In this document: positions 1-12,542 of the stretch, one piece after another | How positions within the stretch are numbered: position 1 is the first letter of the stretch | Layout: each line of letters starts with the position of its first letter | NCBI GenBank assembly: GCA_037954325.1 | Contig: JBBMNZ010000017.1 | Location: 7,961,501-8,025,500 of the forward strand | Source of the DNA: Fistularia commersonii | Lineage: Eukaryota > Chordata > Actinopteri > Syngnathiformes > Fistulariidae | Length of the DNA stretch: 64,000 bases | Direction: 5' to 3' | Notes under the pieces: generated by a model | Databases searched by the model: none | Told to the model about the DNA's origin: nothing | Seen by the model: the letters and a program-made list of their open reading frames with translations, nothing else | Made by a program: the position numbers and the translations under genes

Positions 1-300
1 CCGTATTGAATGCAGAGCTGTAGTCCACAAAGAGCATCCTGATGTTGAAGTCCTTGTTTTCCAGGAGATGGGAGTAGTGGAGTTGGGCGGCTATGGGGGA
101 TGTCGTTCTGGATGTGGGCCAGCAGCACTCTCTCAAAGCACTTCATGATGATCGGAGTGAGTGCTACTGGCCTGTAGTCATTCAGGCAGATGGATGGGCT
201 TCTTTTGGGGAGGGGGGTGATGGTTGTGTTCTTGAAGCAGGTGGGGACGGTGCTCTGCCTGAGGAAGAAGTTGAAGATGGCGGTGGAAGATAGCCAGCAG
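1..300 (-). mobile_element. LINE reverse-transcriptase fragment, decayed, truncated by window edge
   Basis: Reading the minus strand gives stretches typical of the reverse transcriptase of fish CR1/L2/Rex-type non-LTR retrotransposons. One stretch reads STVPTCFKNTTITPLPK, then LNDYRPVALTPIIMKCFERV, corresponding to the early RT motifs. In a different frame nearer position 1 comes RMLFVDYSSAFNT, which is the RT block carrying the first catalytic Asp. The segment between these blocks is shorter than expected and the frame changes, so the copy has an internal deletion and is dead. It continues beyond position 1. The family is inferred from remembered motif patterns, not from a database match. 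The plus-strand open frame at 93-293 is only the antisense of this fragment. Confidence 0.85.
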
Positions 301-654
301 TAACACACTTGACATATCATTGTTCTAAATGCACAGTAAAAAAATTGTCCCATGAAATCCATTGAGGCAAATAGTTTCTGATAAAACAACATTTAAAAAA
401 AAATCAATTAATTGGGTTTTTGCACTTCAAATCTAGAGCTAAATGTTAATGCAAATCTCTTCCATGCCCCTCCCATTTTTGTAATGTCTTGCTGATGTTG
501 CCCTAATATAAGCCAATCATAGATATATAGATATTTCTGGCAGACCATAGAATGCAGTATTTTTTTGTTGGGATTTTTTTTTTGAAATTTTCAAGCGGGC
601 CTTGCTCCAACTCCCTTCACTCTAAACACTGCTTCTCAGTCTGCCAGATCCTAC
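301..654. other. Non-coding, AT-rich; nothing recognised
   Basis: This is AT-rich sequence with short A and T runs between the LINE fragment and the hAT element. No open frame resembles a protein and no structured RNA was seen. Confidence 0.5.
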
Positions 655-662
655 TCCTTGAC

Positions 663-1144
663 CAGGGGTGGGCAAACTACAGCCCACGGGCCACATCCAG
701 CCCGTTGGTCTTTTTAATCCGGTCGCCAAAGATAGGAACCAATTTCTTACTTGATGTGAATGATTGAATGATTGGATCAATGAATGTGGGAGCTCAAACA
801 GGAGATTAATTTTAATTGTAGAGCTACTTGAGAACACTTGAGAATTTTCCCGCATTGAATGACACAGATTGGCTGTGTGATTTAGCCTTTACTCTGGGCA
901 TACTGACACACATGAATGAGCTGGACGTGAAGCTACAAGGGAAAAAACAGTTTGTGCGTGAAATGCAAGCAAACGTCAGAGCCTTCAAAACCAAACTGGT
1001 TTTATTTTTAAAGCAAATGTCAGACAAGTCTGTTAACAAATGCATTATTTTTAAAATATGTTTCATATCTTGTGGTGACCCGGCCCGTCTATCAAATTTT
1101 AAAAGTCAATGTGGCCCCGGAGCCAAAAAGTTTCCCCACCCCTG
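663..1144 (+). mobile_element. hAT-type DNA transposon, internally deleted, with TIRs and 8-bp TSD
   Basis: The element begins CAGGGGTGGGCAAACT and its far end reads CAGGGGTGGGGAAACT on the opposite strand, an imperfect 16-bp terminal inverted repeat with one mismatch. It is flanked by TCCTTGAC at 655-662 and TCCTCGAC at 1145-1152, an 8-bp target-site duplication with one difference. An 8-bp TSD and CAG-type ends are typical of hAT elements. At 482 bp it is far too short to be autonomous, but it keeps a transposase remnant inside. It is an old, non-autonomous deletion derivative. Confidence 0.88.
840..1030 (+). pseudogene. hAT transposase remnant inside the 482-bp element
   Basis: The plus frame from about 840 reads NDTDWLCDLAFTLGILTHMN, followed by ELDVKLQGKKQ and a segment ending in FKTKLVLFLKQ. 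The pattern W-L-x-DLAF-x(4)-I-x-x-H-x-NELDVKLQGK matches the central region of hAT transposases of the Charlie/ZBED and GTF2IRD2-like group. That assignment is from memory of the family. Only about 60 residues survive, without the BED zinc finger, the catalytic residues or the C-terminal dimerisation domain, so it cannot be active. The open frame runs to 1169 through the TIR, which is chance. Confidence 0.75.
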
Positions 1145-1152
1145 TCCTCGAC

Positions 1153-2842
1153 TGTACAGTCCGAGATGATTTCAGGCTAAATTGTTGACATGTTTGTAGA
1201 TTGAGAAATGTTGAGATTTATTTGTAGAATGGATAAAATTGCTCCCATCTCTAATCCCACTTCACAGGTTATGAAAACAAGGAATCGAACCACTACAGAT
1301 GAGATTAATTAAAATGCTACTTGCTTTGAGACAAAAGCAACTGGTAACAAATTGCTTGACCATTTGAGCAGGATAATAAAATGGTCATCCCGCTATAAAG
1401 AAGAAGCAAGCATGGATGAGAGAGGAGACGGTCCAAGAATGGTGGACTCGTGATACCAGCTTCTGCTTTGGCATTTGCCATTTGTAGACTTAAAGCATGA
1501 AACTCACTCATAGGTGCGGAAAGTACCCAGACAGCATAAGCAGGATCATCAAAAAAAAGGCTGTATGGGCCTGGGCTTGTTTAACAAAAGAACATCTGAC
1601 CCTCTGACTGTGTCTGCAGTTGAGTCATTTGCCATGTTTGTGGTAATGGAGAGAAAAGAGTGAACTGCAGGAACATCTAATCTGTACCGATTTTGATTCT
1701 GAAATAGCAAATTTCAGAAGAATCATTGGAAAAAAATAAACAAACTGGTGGAAAAAGTTGATGTAATTATCATAAGAAATATAAAATAATTAAAGTCAGA
1801 TGTTATACAAATGTGTTAGGCCGGGTGCATCATTAGTGGAACGAGCAATTGCACAATGCAGTGATGAGGGGTCACTTGCATTCGCTTGAAAGCGGAGTAC
1901 GATTTATTCAGAAAAACTGGGGCAGATGAAAAGACAAGCAATACGTTATGAGTTGGCTGAGAAGAAGACAGAGTAATCTCCATCCTACACTGTCCATCGC
2001 TGTCAAGTCGGATCAGATTTAATTTATATAGCTCCAAATCACAACACAGTTGTCTCATGACACTTTCAATGTAGAGTGAATCTGGACTAAACTCTTTAGA
2101 ATGATTTACATTCCCGCCATGAGCAAGCACTTGGCGGCAGTGGCGATGAAACCCTGCTGGGAACTTTGGACAGATCAGAGCTCAATGTGGGCGGCCTTCT
2201 GTCTCGACCAACTGGGGTAGAGAATGAGAGAGAAGGATTGAGGGACGTGCAGTAGTGACAGAGGGTGAGTATGTGGGTTGGGAAGGACGGGCACAAATGA
2301 TTTCTTACTACTATAACAGTAGCAGAGACAGGTACATTGTAATAGCTCAAGTGATACAATCAATGCTTTGATATCATAAAAGAATAAGGTTAGTAGTAGG
2401 AAATTATCTGTCAAGGCTCTGTGATAATTGCAAGTAGGTGAACACAGTACAACTTATTCTTTGAATATACTTGAAATATATTAATAAAAGGAAGGCCATG
2501 CTATTCAACTGTGCAGATTGAACTGTTGGAAGCAAAATGATATTAAGGACAACTTAAACTTTAGAGATGACTCAAGAGTGTATTCAGCATTCAACACTGA
2601 GAAAGAATGGCATGAGAGGGTCACAGTGTCAGAGGGAGAAAAATATGACAGCCCGCTGCACTGACCGAGAGTTCCTAAAATTAATCCTAATGAACTCCAT
2701 GAATGCAAGCTTCTGTAAAAACCTTCAGAGGGGTAGTAAGTGTAGAGAGTTGTAGAACACCGGAAATGGGGCAAACAACAACATCCGATCACTTTTAAGT
2801 GGTCTCGGAGGAGGGTTTTTAATGTGACAAGGCTGAACCACA
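1153..2842. other. Non-coding region; no gene recognised
   Basis: AT-rich unique-looking sequence. Open frames are short (up to 123 codons), overlap on both strands and show no recognisable motif. Confidence 0.45.
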
Positions 2843-2884
2843 ACACATACACACACACACGTACGTGCACGCGCACTCACACAT
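2843..2884. repeat. (CA)n-type microsatellite, interrupted
   Basis: CA dinucleotide run broken by GTACGTGCACGCGC-type variants. Confidence 0.85.
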
Positions 2885-5073
2885 GCAGATTTGAGTACAT
2901 GTATTTGAAGTATCATTGGTTATATCAGCAGTCAGGCCTATCAACTGATGTCTGCGGTGAGACATGCACACCAGGCATAGAAGACAAAACCCTCTTCCCA
3001 GCCTCCAGGAGTAGGAGAGCGCATCCAATAGTGTAGAATGTCTTATTATTGTAAAGAATTATTATTACTTATTTTCAACGGGGGTTTTTACTGTCAGACT
3101 GGTTCCATTCCACATCTGACTACAATGACAGAATGGCTAAATGGATATTATTCTGATATCGATGATTATGGGGTTAAGATGAACACTGTCAAGTAAGAAA
3201 ATAGAGGGGAACTGAAGGCTTCAGTGAGGAAATTTCCATTGCCAGGGAATGTTGGACATTTCTTATGTCAGAATCCTTTGAGGTTTTTTTTAATGATGGG
3301 TAGTTTGATAATTTTAACTCTCTTTGAAGACATATTTTAAAAAATGAGAGAGAGAGAAATGTATACACAGTTAAGCATCTATTCAAAGTACATTGTCAGA
3401 GCTGTCAATCAATTTCTATCGCTATTTGGTTTGTTCGGGTTGATTCAAAAGTTTAGCCTTGAATCACACAAATGAAATTATCATTAGATTTAGCAATATA
3501 CATAATTTTAGAGGCTACACAACAGCCCTTTACTTTAATAAAGGCATTCATAACTGCATCCCGGCTCTTTGTCATTAGCTCATGCTAATCTGAGTCTGGG
3601 ACTAGTCTCCCTATTGCCATTGTTTTTTCCAAATTCTTTGCTCTTGTCGGAGATCTACCTTTTGGAGTCAGAATCAGAAAGCCAGTGCTTAAGGGTTTTA
3701 GATTTGCCATATCTTGTTGACACAGTGTTATGCCTGGCTGAGCATCTGATCACCTCATAGATTTCACAGTTAATTTACCCACAAGCAGTAATTAGTGTCT
3801 GCTCTTGTGGTGCCACTGGCACCTGTTTGCCACTGAGATTGGCTGTCTCCAGACAGGGTGATGGCTTTTATACCAGATCTATGGGCAGGTTTGTGCCTGT
3901 TCTGGTGATGCCATCGTTTACAAAGTCTGCACCCTCTTTTGGAGTTCAGAAAAGCTTTCTGCCACACGGTCAATTCTTGAGAACTCCAAGTGTGGAAAGC
4001 ACGTCCATCATGACCGGCACATCCATACTTGGTGATTGATACCCATTTGACGAGTCCCTATTAACTGTCCCATGTCCTGGGCGGTTTTGAACTGGCAATT
4101 GACATACTGACCTATCGATACTGATCTGGTCAAAACAGCTGAATAGCTGATCATACTGATGAAAAGTAATAATTAAATTCTAAAATCAGCATATTTTGTT
4201 TCTGTTGTAGATGCACACCCCAAAGAATGATTAACAGGCTTAAATAAAATATTGGGATACAAGTTTATTCCTGCTGTTGTTTCTGCTTTGTTGACGTTAG
4301 TGAGCCATGGAGCAAGAGCAAGTATATGTTTACGAACCCAACTTACCAGGTGCAGTGGATTAGAATATGATGCATTAGTGTGACATGGCGTTTTGGAAAA
4401 GTGAATAGAAGAACCAAACAGCAGATACGGATTGGGTGGAGTGTTTGAGTAAGCAGTGATAAGTTGAGGGAGGAAAGAGGAGCAGGATGCCACCATCTGT
4501 TAGCCACATGCACGCCCCACAGCAGTCACATAAATCTCGGCCATACTCAGCAATGCAAGGCTGCATTCCGCCAGGCGAAACGTGCACTGGCTGGCTACCT
4601 CGACAGATTCAGATCATACAGTCGGCACATATAGGGATGCAAAATGTGTTAAAATTGCACACACTGGATTTTACGCAGACATTCCAGGACACCGAATCCT
4701 CTGAGATGTTTGATGGGATGTTGGAAACCATTCCTAAGTGGGGAAATCATGACATTGATAGATTGCTGAAAATGTAACTACCAACTTGCATATGTTTAGA
4801 GTATAAGTAAGAGCTGGTAGAAAAGTTACACAATCATTTAAATATGGTACTGTCACAAAAGATCTGTGAATTATTACCTCAGACTATGGGCCAGAACTCT
4901 GGGGAAAATCCTGCAGCTAGGCAATGGTTGATTTAAATCTTGTTTATAAAGACAACGTTCTTCTGGTGTGGTCCCTTGGCCCTCTACTGCACAAAGGATA
5001 GTAGATGTGAAAATATGCATCACAGGCACTTGCATGCACGCGCATTCAGGCCCATACGCATGCACATGTCCGT

Positions 5074-5076
<3 letters not shown>
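2885..5076. other. Non-coding region; no gene recognised
   Basis: Moderately AT-rich sequence. A 96-codon plus-strand open frame at 4487-4777 and several shorter ones have no recognisable domain and no support as genes. Confidence 0.45.

Positions 5077-5113
<37 letters not shown>
5077..5113. repeat. (CA)n microsatellite
   Basis: About 18 uninterrupted CA units. Confidence 0.95.
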
Positions 5114-5114
<1 letters not shown>

Positions 5115-5568
5115 TATACTAAATTACAGGTCACCTGGGTCAAAGTCAAGCTCAACCATGGGCTGGCTTTTCTGCTGGACAGATGGCCTAGAGACTTGCA
5201 AAGTCAGTTTATAATAGTTGCTATAATGCTGGTTTGTGCAGTTTCCATGTCCTTCTCTACTCTCTGACCAGCACTCTTACACTCTGCCTGGCCCTTGAAC
5301 TGTTTGCTTGACAGGGTATTACTAAAGCGATGTCAAGGTCTCTGACGTGGCTTGAAGATGTGAATGTGACCTATGAACTTCAGCTGCTCCCTAAAGGTTT
5401 CATTCAAAGAAATCTGCCCTCTGTAAAATTAACCAAATGGTCTTGTAAAAAACAGCCCTGTTTTTCACATCATTTCGCACTTTGTGAAAGCACCTCCATA
5501 AATTCAATTTCCACTTTGTTGATGATGCCTTACATTTAATTTCACAGCAGCACAAATTCAAGACCAAA

Positions 5569-5647
<79 letters not shown>

Positions 5648-5745
5648 CATATATATGCATATATATATATGTATACACACACACACATATATATGTATAT
5701 GTGTATATATATATGTGTGTGTGTGTATATATATATATGTATATG

Positions 5746-5777
<32 letters not shown>

Positions 5778-5785
5778 CATATATT
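5569..5785. repeat. Compound (CA)n/(TA)n/(TG)n microsatellite with self-complementary arms
   Basis: About 215 bp of CA blocks, long TA blocks and then TG blocks. CA runs near 5618-5640 and 5676-5688 are followed by a TG run near 5716-5727, so the array can fold on itself. The open frames here, with repeating Tyr/Ile/Val/Cys/His, are microsatellite translations and not genes. Confidence 0.95.
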
Positions 5786-8126
5786 CACACTGTGAATGTT
5801 GACTGTACAAAAAATAATGAGAGATCACTGGCTTTGCCAGTAGAATAGGTCATTGTACCTCCGCAAGTGGTTTGAACAAATATGGATGGACAAACACCAT
5901 CTGTCAAGTATAATTACATCTTACCATATTTTTATAATGGTTTGTGTATAAAACATTCAGAGTCATACCTCTGGTTTTTAACCAAGTGTCTGTCAGGTCA
6001 TTGTGTGTCATTCACCTAATTTCCATGGTCATGAAACTATGCAGTGACCACACATGCCCTAGTGATGGAAGTTTTACTTGTTGTTTTTCTACTCATTCTT
6101 TAGGTTTGTCCTCTAATTTGTCACCATATTGTGTGTAAAGACGGTCTGGTACAAATAATATGCAAAAGAAACATGGCCTTAAAAAAATCTTTTCCGTCTT
6201 TTGGGTACAGACAAATATTTTTGGCTTTTTCAGTTTGATTTCATGGAACTTTAGATCGATTGAAATCATTGCCGGTGAAGAAATTATATAATAACATAGT
6301 GGCCAGAGATGAGTCACCACTAATTTCACGTTCTCTCTCAAACCCGCTGTTCAATTGTACCGTTCAAGCGCTGCGGGTGAACAGAGCCAGGCCAATGAGA
6401 AAGCCCAGTCATGACATCACTGTCATGCAGTGTGGCAGATGGATAGGGAAAAATGTTCCAGAGAAAATATCAGAAACACAGCAGAAGAAGTGGGAATGAA
6501 ACCCTTGTTTCATTATTCTTGCAGCAATGATCAGCAGATTGGTTAGAAGGTAGCATCTGGCCAGAAGTCTTGCAAGCGTGGCAGGAACACTGTGACACAG
6601 AACGGTTGTTTTACGATAAAGAAAGCATAAGGGTATCCTTTATATCCATCATCAATTCATGATGTTTCCTCAATGAGGATACTTGCACTTCTGCAGCGCA
6701 TAGTCCATGTTGGTTATCTGCCTTCTTATATGTATATCTATGTTCGAAGACACAAATCCATTTGTTTGTATGTGTGCACCCATGTCTGTTTGTGCGTCTG
6801 TCTGTCAGTCTGTCAGCCTGTCTGGGAGTGAGACAGCTGTTTAACTTGGCAGAAGTGTCAGTGGGGTCCCTTGTGAATTGTCAAGTTTAAAATAATTTGG
6901 AAGAGCGATCCTCGCAGTGTTGTTGCAAAATGTTTTTGCTGACATGATTTCATGGTGCTAACCATACCTGGCAGCTTTCTGGGATGTACCATGATGGTTG
7001 CAATATGGGTGGAAAATTGAGCTGTGAACCATAGCTGCTCTGACTGCCTGATGTGAATTTGTTTTGTTTGCTGTTTTCCCACAGGGTTTTATTTTATCAC
7101 CACGTGTGAATGCTATCTGAGCCATTTAAATGCATCTAGCAGGTCAAAGAAGGAACACTCACATCTAGTCTTTACTTGAAGTGATTGGGATTACGCAAAA
7201 GTACTTCACATGATTTCGACCACAAGATCCCCTGTGTTTTGTTTTCCAAGAATTAAACAGATTTTGTCTGTTGGTCTGTTTGAATTTTGACTCCTCCACT
7301 AATAGTCTTAAACCTGATGGATATTAACATTATAACCTCATACCTCAAGGGTTCCCAGTGATGAATTATCACTCAGTGTAATGTTAAAAGGTTGGCTCAG
7401 ATGACTACTATTTCCTTTAGATGTTTTTTTCCCAGCTTCCTTCCCTAGACACTGTCAAATCTGTGGAGGCACATTTTTCACAATTTGGATATTCATCATT
7501 TGTCTGCTTTATTAATTGGTGTCTGCTGCGTACATTAAGTTGATATTCATGCAACATAGAACATATATTGTGTTGTTACACTAGATTTTTTTAAAGTTGT
7601 CATTCCTGGATAATATGTGACATGTATTTGTCAAATATATACTTAATGCACCTGCAGATATTGTGATATGTGTACACAATCATCACAGTTATTTCATACA
7701 ATACAAAATTACTGATATATTTGATTCTGCAGTGCAATGAATTAGTGTAACCTTGGTGTTACCTTCAAAATGCAATCACAATTTTGTAAAGAAGCATGGG
7801 CTGAACGAATGGCGCCCCACAGAATATCTGTGGCAATACAACTAAGATTATGTAAGCCTTCAGGGAAGTCCTGTATATTCTTTAATTTTCCAAGTACTTT
7901 TAACAAATGATGAGCTCACAGTGGCCACGGCATGCATCCATGTTTGGTTACGTTTTACAATATGGGAGCAGACTTGGAAAGATTCATAACTCTATTTTAA
8001 AACAAATTTCCTGAAATTCTACATCACCTAACCCCCTGTTTAAAGTCAAGAAACTCACAGCAGTCTAAATCAGTTACATAGAGGCAGCCATGAAAACCAA
8101 GCATGCATCAAGCATATATAACTGGG
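5786..8126. other. Non-coding region; no gene recognised
   Basis: AT-rich sequence with a CTGT-type degenerate tract near 6780-6830. No coding frame is recognisable. The stretch 7083-8230 has almost no open frames above 60 codons on either strand. Confidence 0.45.
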
Positions 8127-8179
8127 TGGATCAGGACAGGAAATGGTTACTAGATGGATCAGGACAGGAAATGATTACT
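8127..8179 (+). repeat. 28-bp-period tandem duplication, two copies
   Basis: A 25-bp segment beginning TGGATCAGGACAGGAAATG occurs at 8127-8151 and again at 8155-8179 with one mismatch, so the spacing from start to start is 28 bp. Confidence 0.9.
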
Positions 8180-9061
8180 TGTTGAATGGCAATTTCATAT
8201 TTGAAAGACATTAATAAAAACATTTTGTAGCCTAAAATGGCAGTAGATTGCAGGCTACTAGGCCACTTTTAGGGTCAAAAAAGGACAAACTATTTATAAA
8301 TGAAGTAGCAACAAATGCCAATATTATTTGGATAATAACATCTGAATGCTGGTACTCACTATAAACATCAAGCTTCCTCAAACAAAATGCATCAAAGTAA
8401 AAATATTTGGAATGAACATCCAACATCTATATAAGTCTACTCCTACTTGTGTATTCAACAGGCAACTGGGTCAGTGCTGTTGTCCTGGACAAGGCACAGA
8501 GCAGGAAAACAAACATTTCCACATTTCCTGCAAATTTTCAAAAGGCTTGTTAAGAAATGTTGCCGTTTGGTCCGACTGTCTCTGAAAAAAGGCTAGTGGG
8601 CTTAATTTGAAACAGATAGTTAATGGGAATTTTTTATTGGTAAAATTATTCACATTATTTAATAATAAGTAAACGATCCCCTCAATCATACCTCATTTAA
8701 AGTCGTATTCTCATCATAATGCTAAGCGAATTTTGAGTAGGCAAGCTGGAAAAGTTGTCTTAGAAATGTTTTCAGTATTTTGGTGCAATAAAATGGTACT
8801 TAAACTAATTTAAAGGTTGGCAGAAGCCAAATGGATAGCAATTTAATTTATTGTACCCAATAGTAATGGAATGTTTAAAAATATATTTTCAGAAGATGTG
8901 CGCTTACGTTATAATGCACACAACTATTTCTATGCTTACGTCCCTTCTGAAACAAAGTAAATTGTCAGACCAGTGGCCATAAAATTCATTATTTAAAGAC
9001 TTCTTGATTATTTCAAGTATGTTCATGGTTTTCAGTGAAGACATAAGTGCAGGCCAATCAT
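8180..9061. other. Non-coding region; no gene recognised
   Basis: AT-rich unique-looking sequence with only short overlapping open frames. Confidence 0.45.
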
Positions 9062-9288
9062 GGGGCGGTGTGGCGCAGGGGGTCGAGCGATCATCCTTGG
9101 AACCCAACATTCCTGATTTGTATCCCATGCTTCTCCTAGCCTGTTGAAGTGTTGTTGATCAAGTCACTAAACCCCTCCTCTGGCACTGCTGAGTGGCTGG
9201 CAGTGGCAGTTCATCTATGATGGATTAAATCCCGTGGTCAAATGTAGTTGATGTTTTACTTTATGTATAACTGAGTGTGATAAATGAA
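9062..9288 (+). mobile_element. tRNA-derived SINE
   Basis: The head contains GTGTGGCGCAGGGGGTCGAG, resembling an RNA polymerase III A box. About 35 bp later GATTTGTATCCC resembles a B box (consensus GGTTCGAATCC). The body includes the fish-SINE-like GATCAAGTCACTAAACCCC. The tail has GGATTAAATCCCGTGGTCAAA and ends near TGTGATAAATGAAGG, comparable to the GGTTAAATGCAGAGG and TGTGACAATAAAGG tails of fish LINE-mobilised SINEs. Several substitutions in both promoter boxes suggest an old, inactive copy. The 3' boundary is approximate and no target duplication was confirmed. Confidence 0.75.
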
Positions 9289-12200
9289 GGGATTTCTGTT
9301 TCATCTTGTAATTTCAATGAGGACAAGAAAAGAAGGGGATGATTTCATTAAATCTCATGGAGTTCTTGGGCAATACTTTTCACCTTTTGCATGGAATCAA
9401 CCATTTGTTTATGTCAGTAAATGCCACAAAGATTTATACGGCCATGGATCATCATTATGGACTGATTATGCATCTAGTCACATGCTCAATCTGCAGCTGC
9501 AGGACACGGACAAATATAACATCCTGAATCCCAACTATTGATACTGTGGCTGTGACTAATCAGGGGTGGACCAGTTTCATTATCATAATGCAGCTTACAT
9601 TGAAGTCTTGGAGCAACCAGACACAGTTTTGATCAGAGTCAAGCTTGAAAATGCATGGAGGAGTGTTTGAATGGAGAATATTTTAACTTGTACTGCACAG
9701 ATGGTTGAATATGTTCCAGAAATTGTAGGATTCCATTTGTATGACTTGTTGCAAGGCTCTGACTGGGCTTACTCGACATGACTGACATGATACTGAGTTA
9801 CAAGTTAAGCATGGTAATGATCAAACATTGCATATAACACGGGACTTACTTGAAAGAAATACAAGGAAAAGCAAACTAGGTTTTCACTCTGTTATTGAAT
9901 TAGCTGTTTTGTGAAATAAGATCTTTTGGACTGTTAAATTGATGAAACCTAAATAAAAAGACGTTTTCATTTTATTTTAGGTGTGTCTGCCTCAAAAAGC
10001 ATGAGAACAGCAATGATGTCCACCTTCTTTCCCTGTGTGTCTGCATCCTTCTATCAGTCTACATTTTCCTTTCATGTACAGCCAGACGTTTTTGAACATG
10101 TAGAAAAAAAGCAGAGTAAGGACTAAAAGAAGAAAGAAGAGGACAGTTCAGAAAGAATGTGGCTTTTATTAATCTGCAAATATTCCTTTACTTCATCTGA
10201 ATTAAATTACTGGTCTGAACTCACTGTCCTCAGAGAGCAGGCAGAGCGCCACCGGCATCCCAGATGGGCAAGGAGTGGTCGGCAGATCTGTCGCTATGAC
10301 CACAGTGAGAACATGAACCCCTGTACTGTCAAGCTTTGGAGAGGTCCTTTCATACACTGGATCAAAAGTGTTTCTTTGTTATTGTTGGGATCTGAGTTTT
10401 TACTGCGGGGGACATCTCTTGAACTATATCCAGAGGTTTTACCATCCTGTTTCCTGCTATCTGTGTGACTTTCTGCATGTGTATTGTTAAAGAGATCAAA
10501 AGCCCATTGAAGCACAGATGAGATGCGATCTGTAAGGTAAAAACATGAAATGTTCTCTCGTAGTTTATGGCAGGATAGGGCAATGCTATGGATAATTTAA
10601 AGTTAGTGCTTTTGCAGTTGTGTGAGGTCCGAGACTACGTTGCTGGAGGAAATCTACAGTAGGACCGCAGGAGTTGGTGTATGCTGCAGCTGAAGCTTGC
10701 CAAGGCATGTGCTATCCACAGGCACAAATGACTGTAATGTCTTTCACTACAACCTAGAATTTCAAGGTACAATTCCATATGCTGTCAATAAAGTAGTCCA
10801 TCCACCTTTCTCTCACCCGTGACTGAGCAACTGAGACAAGCATTTCACAACAGTGCTTACACAAAAGCCCCAGAAAGACATGTCACAGATAAAAGACTAT
10901 TACATAATTTCAATAGGTGGTGGCATCAAGATGAACAGTACTTGTTGCTATGATTACATATGTTGCTATGAACCGGGCTCGAAGGACTCACGCTCAGATT
11001 TGTGAATGCGCTCGTCTCCGGGGAGACACAAGTTTATTGACATTGTGTCGGTCGGTCAAAAGTTAGATCACAGGAGAGGAGGAGCATAAGACTGTCTTTC
11101 GCTCTTACCTGAACCCCAGCTTTGAAAGGTTCACTGAGGAAGAGTCAAGTGATTTATCTCGGGGGTTTACCTTTGAAGAAAGGAATCATAAATTTTACCA
11201 GACAGTCTTCTAACACAAACCAGCAAAAGTGTTATGGTATATGTGAGTGACTTTGTGTGATTAGGCCCAGTTGCTATTATTCTTCAGTCAAAGCAAAACA
11301 TGTCATTGTTGTTCTCCCCTCCATTGTGTGTCGGTACACACTTTAAAAACAACACTTGAATCTATTGGAAGGCTCCAATCAGTTGGTAATGACAAATTTT
11401 AAACTTATCGTAAAAGGTCAAATATCTGATATGGGTCATTTCTGAGCCATACCATTGTGTGCAGCCTTGGTAAGGCAATTGATGCAAGTTTGTACACATT
11501 TACCAACCAGAATCTTTATTTAAATTATTCCATATTGCGTGATTGGCAGTCTGTTGCAGCAGTGAGGTCAGATGTGGATTTCCACAGTGAAATGAAAATA
11601 AGACGTTTGAACTCGAGATTAGAATAACTAGGCTGAGGTGTGTGTAGTGGAACCAAAATCGTTATTTTAATTTTAACCACAAAACTGATAGTTTCACAAT
11701 AGATTAGACACACCGTTGTATTATATGCAGTAAATAGTGTGTTAAATAATTGTTTTCGCCCATTGTGCTTGATGGTAGTCATGATAACTTTCTTAAAAAT
11801 ACAGTGATTTTTATATGCATGTAATTAAGGGGGTTCAATTTTTTGGCAATGCCATCACTTGCTATTTCAAAACATCTATAAAAATTTAGAACTGCAACCA
11901 ATTTGCCACATTGCCAATATTCAGCGACCAATACCAACCATAACATATGTCCAGCCAGGTGCTATAAGGGACCTTTAATGAGAACTTCACTATAACAGCA
12001 AACCTGTTGTCCTTCACGGATCAGATTAGCACCGCTTAGTGTCTCCTGTGTTTACACATTCACCTGACTTGCATGTACTTTGTAGATGACCTCAGACCAC
12101 AGGGAATACATCGCCATGGGAGATGGAAATGTGCCTGTCAGAGACCCACTCGTGGGCGGCAGAGTGGTTTTATACACAGACTGGCATTATCTACATCTCT

Positions 12201-12503
12201 TGCTTTTCTCAAAAGAAAGGGCCACTAAATATACCCTGTGAGGCCTTCCCAGGCTTCTCCAAGCTCTGGAGAAGCAGCCGCTGTTTGGGCCGAAGGCCAA
12301 TGACATGGCTGCCGACCTCCACGAAAAGTATTTTTAAGGTCAATTACAGGGTACAGTGCCTTTAGATGGCCGACTGGTGCTGAAGAGGCCTCATATTAAA
12401 GGTTTATGTGGAGAAGGACCAGAGAAGCCTGCCTTAGCTCACTCCAGCTTCTATTGTTACCACAGACCCAGAGACACTTCACTCCAAAGGATTCAAGGTG
12501 TAA

Positions 12504-12507
<4 letters not shown>
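9289..12507. other. Non-coding region; no gene recognised
   Basis: Mixed AT-rich and moderately GC-containing sequence, including a less AT-rich patch near 12110-12500 that could be a conserved regulatory element. No open frame has recognisable protein motifs. Confidence 0.4.

Positions 12508-12542
<35 letters not shown>

Noticed and set aside
93..293. Plus-strand 66-codon open frame
   Set aside because: It is the antisense of the minus-strand LINE reverse-transcriptase fragment.
4487..4777. 96-codon plus open frame
   Set aside because: No recognisable motif; frames of this length occur by chance in this window.
5400..5828. 142-codon minus open frame rich in Tyr, Ile, Val and Cys
   Set aside because: It is translated from the CA/TA/TG microsatellite.
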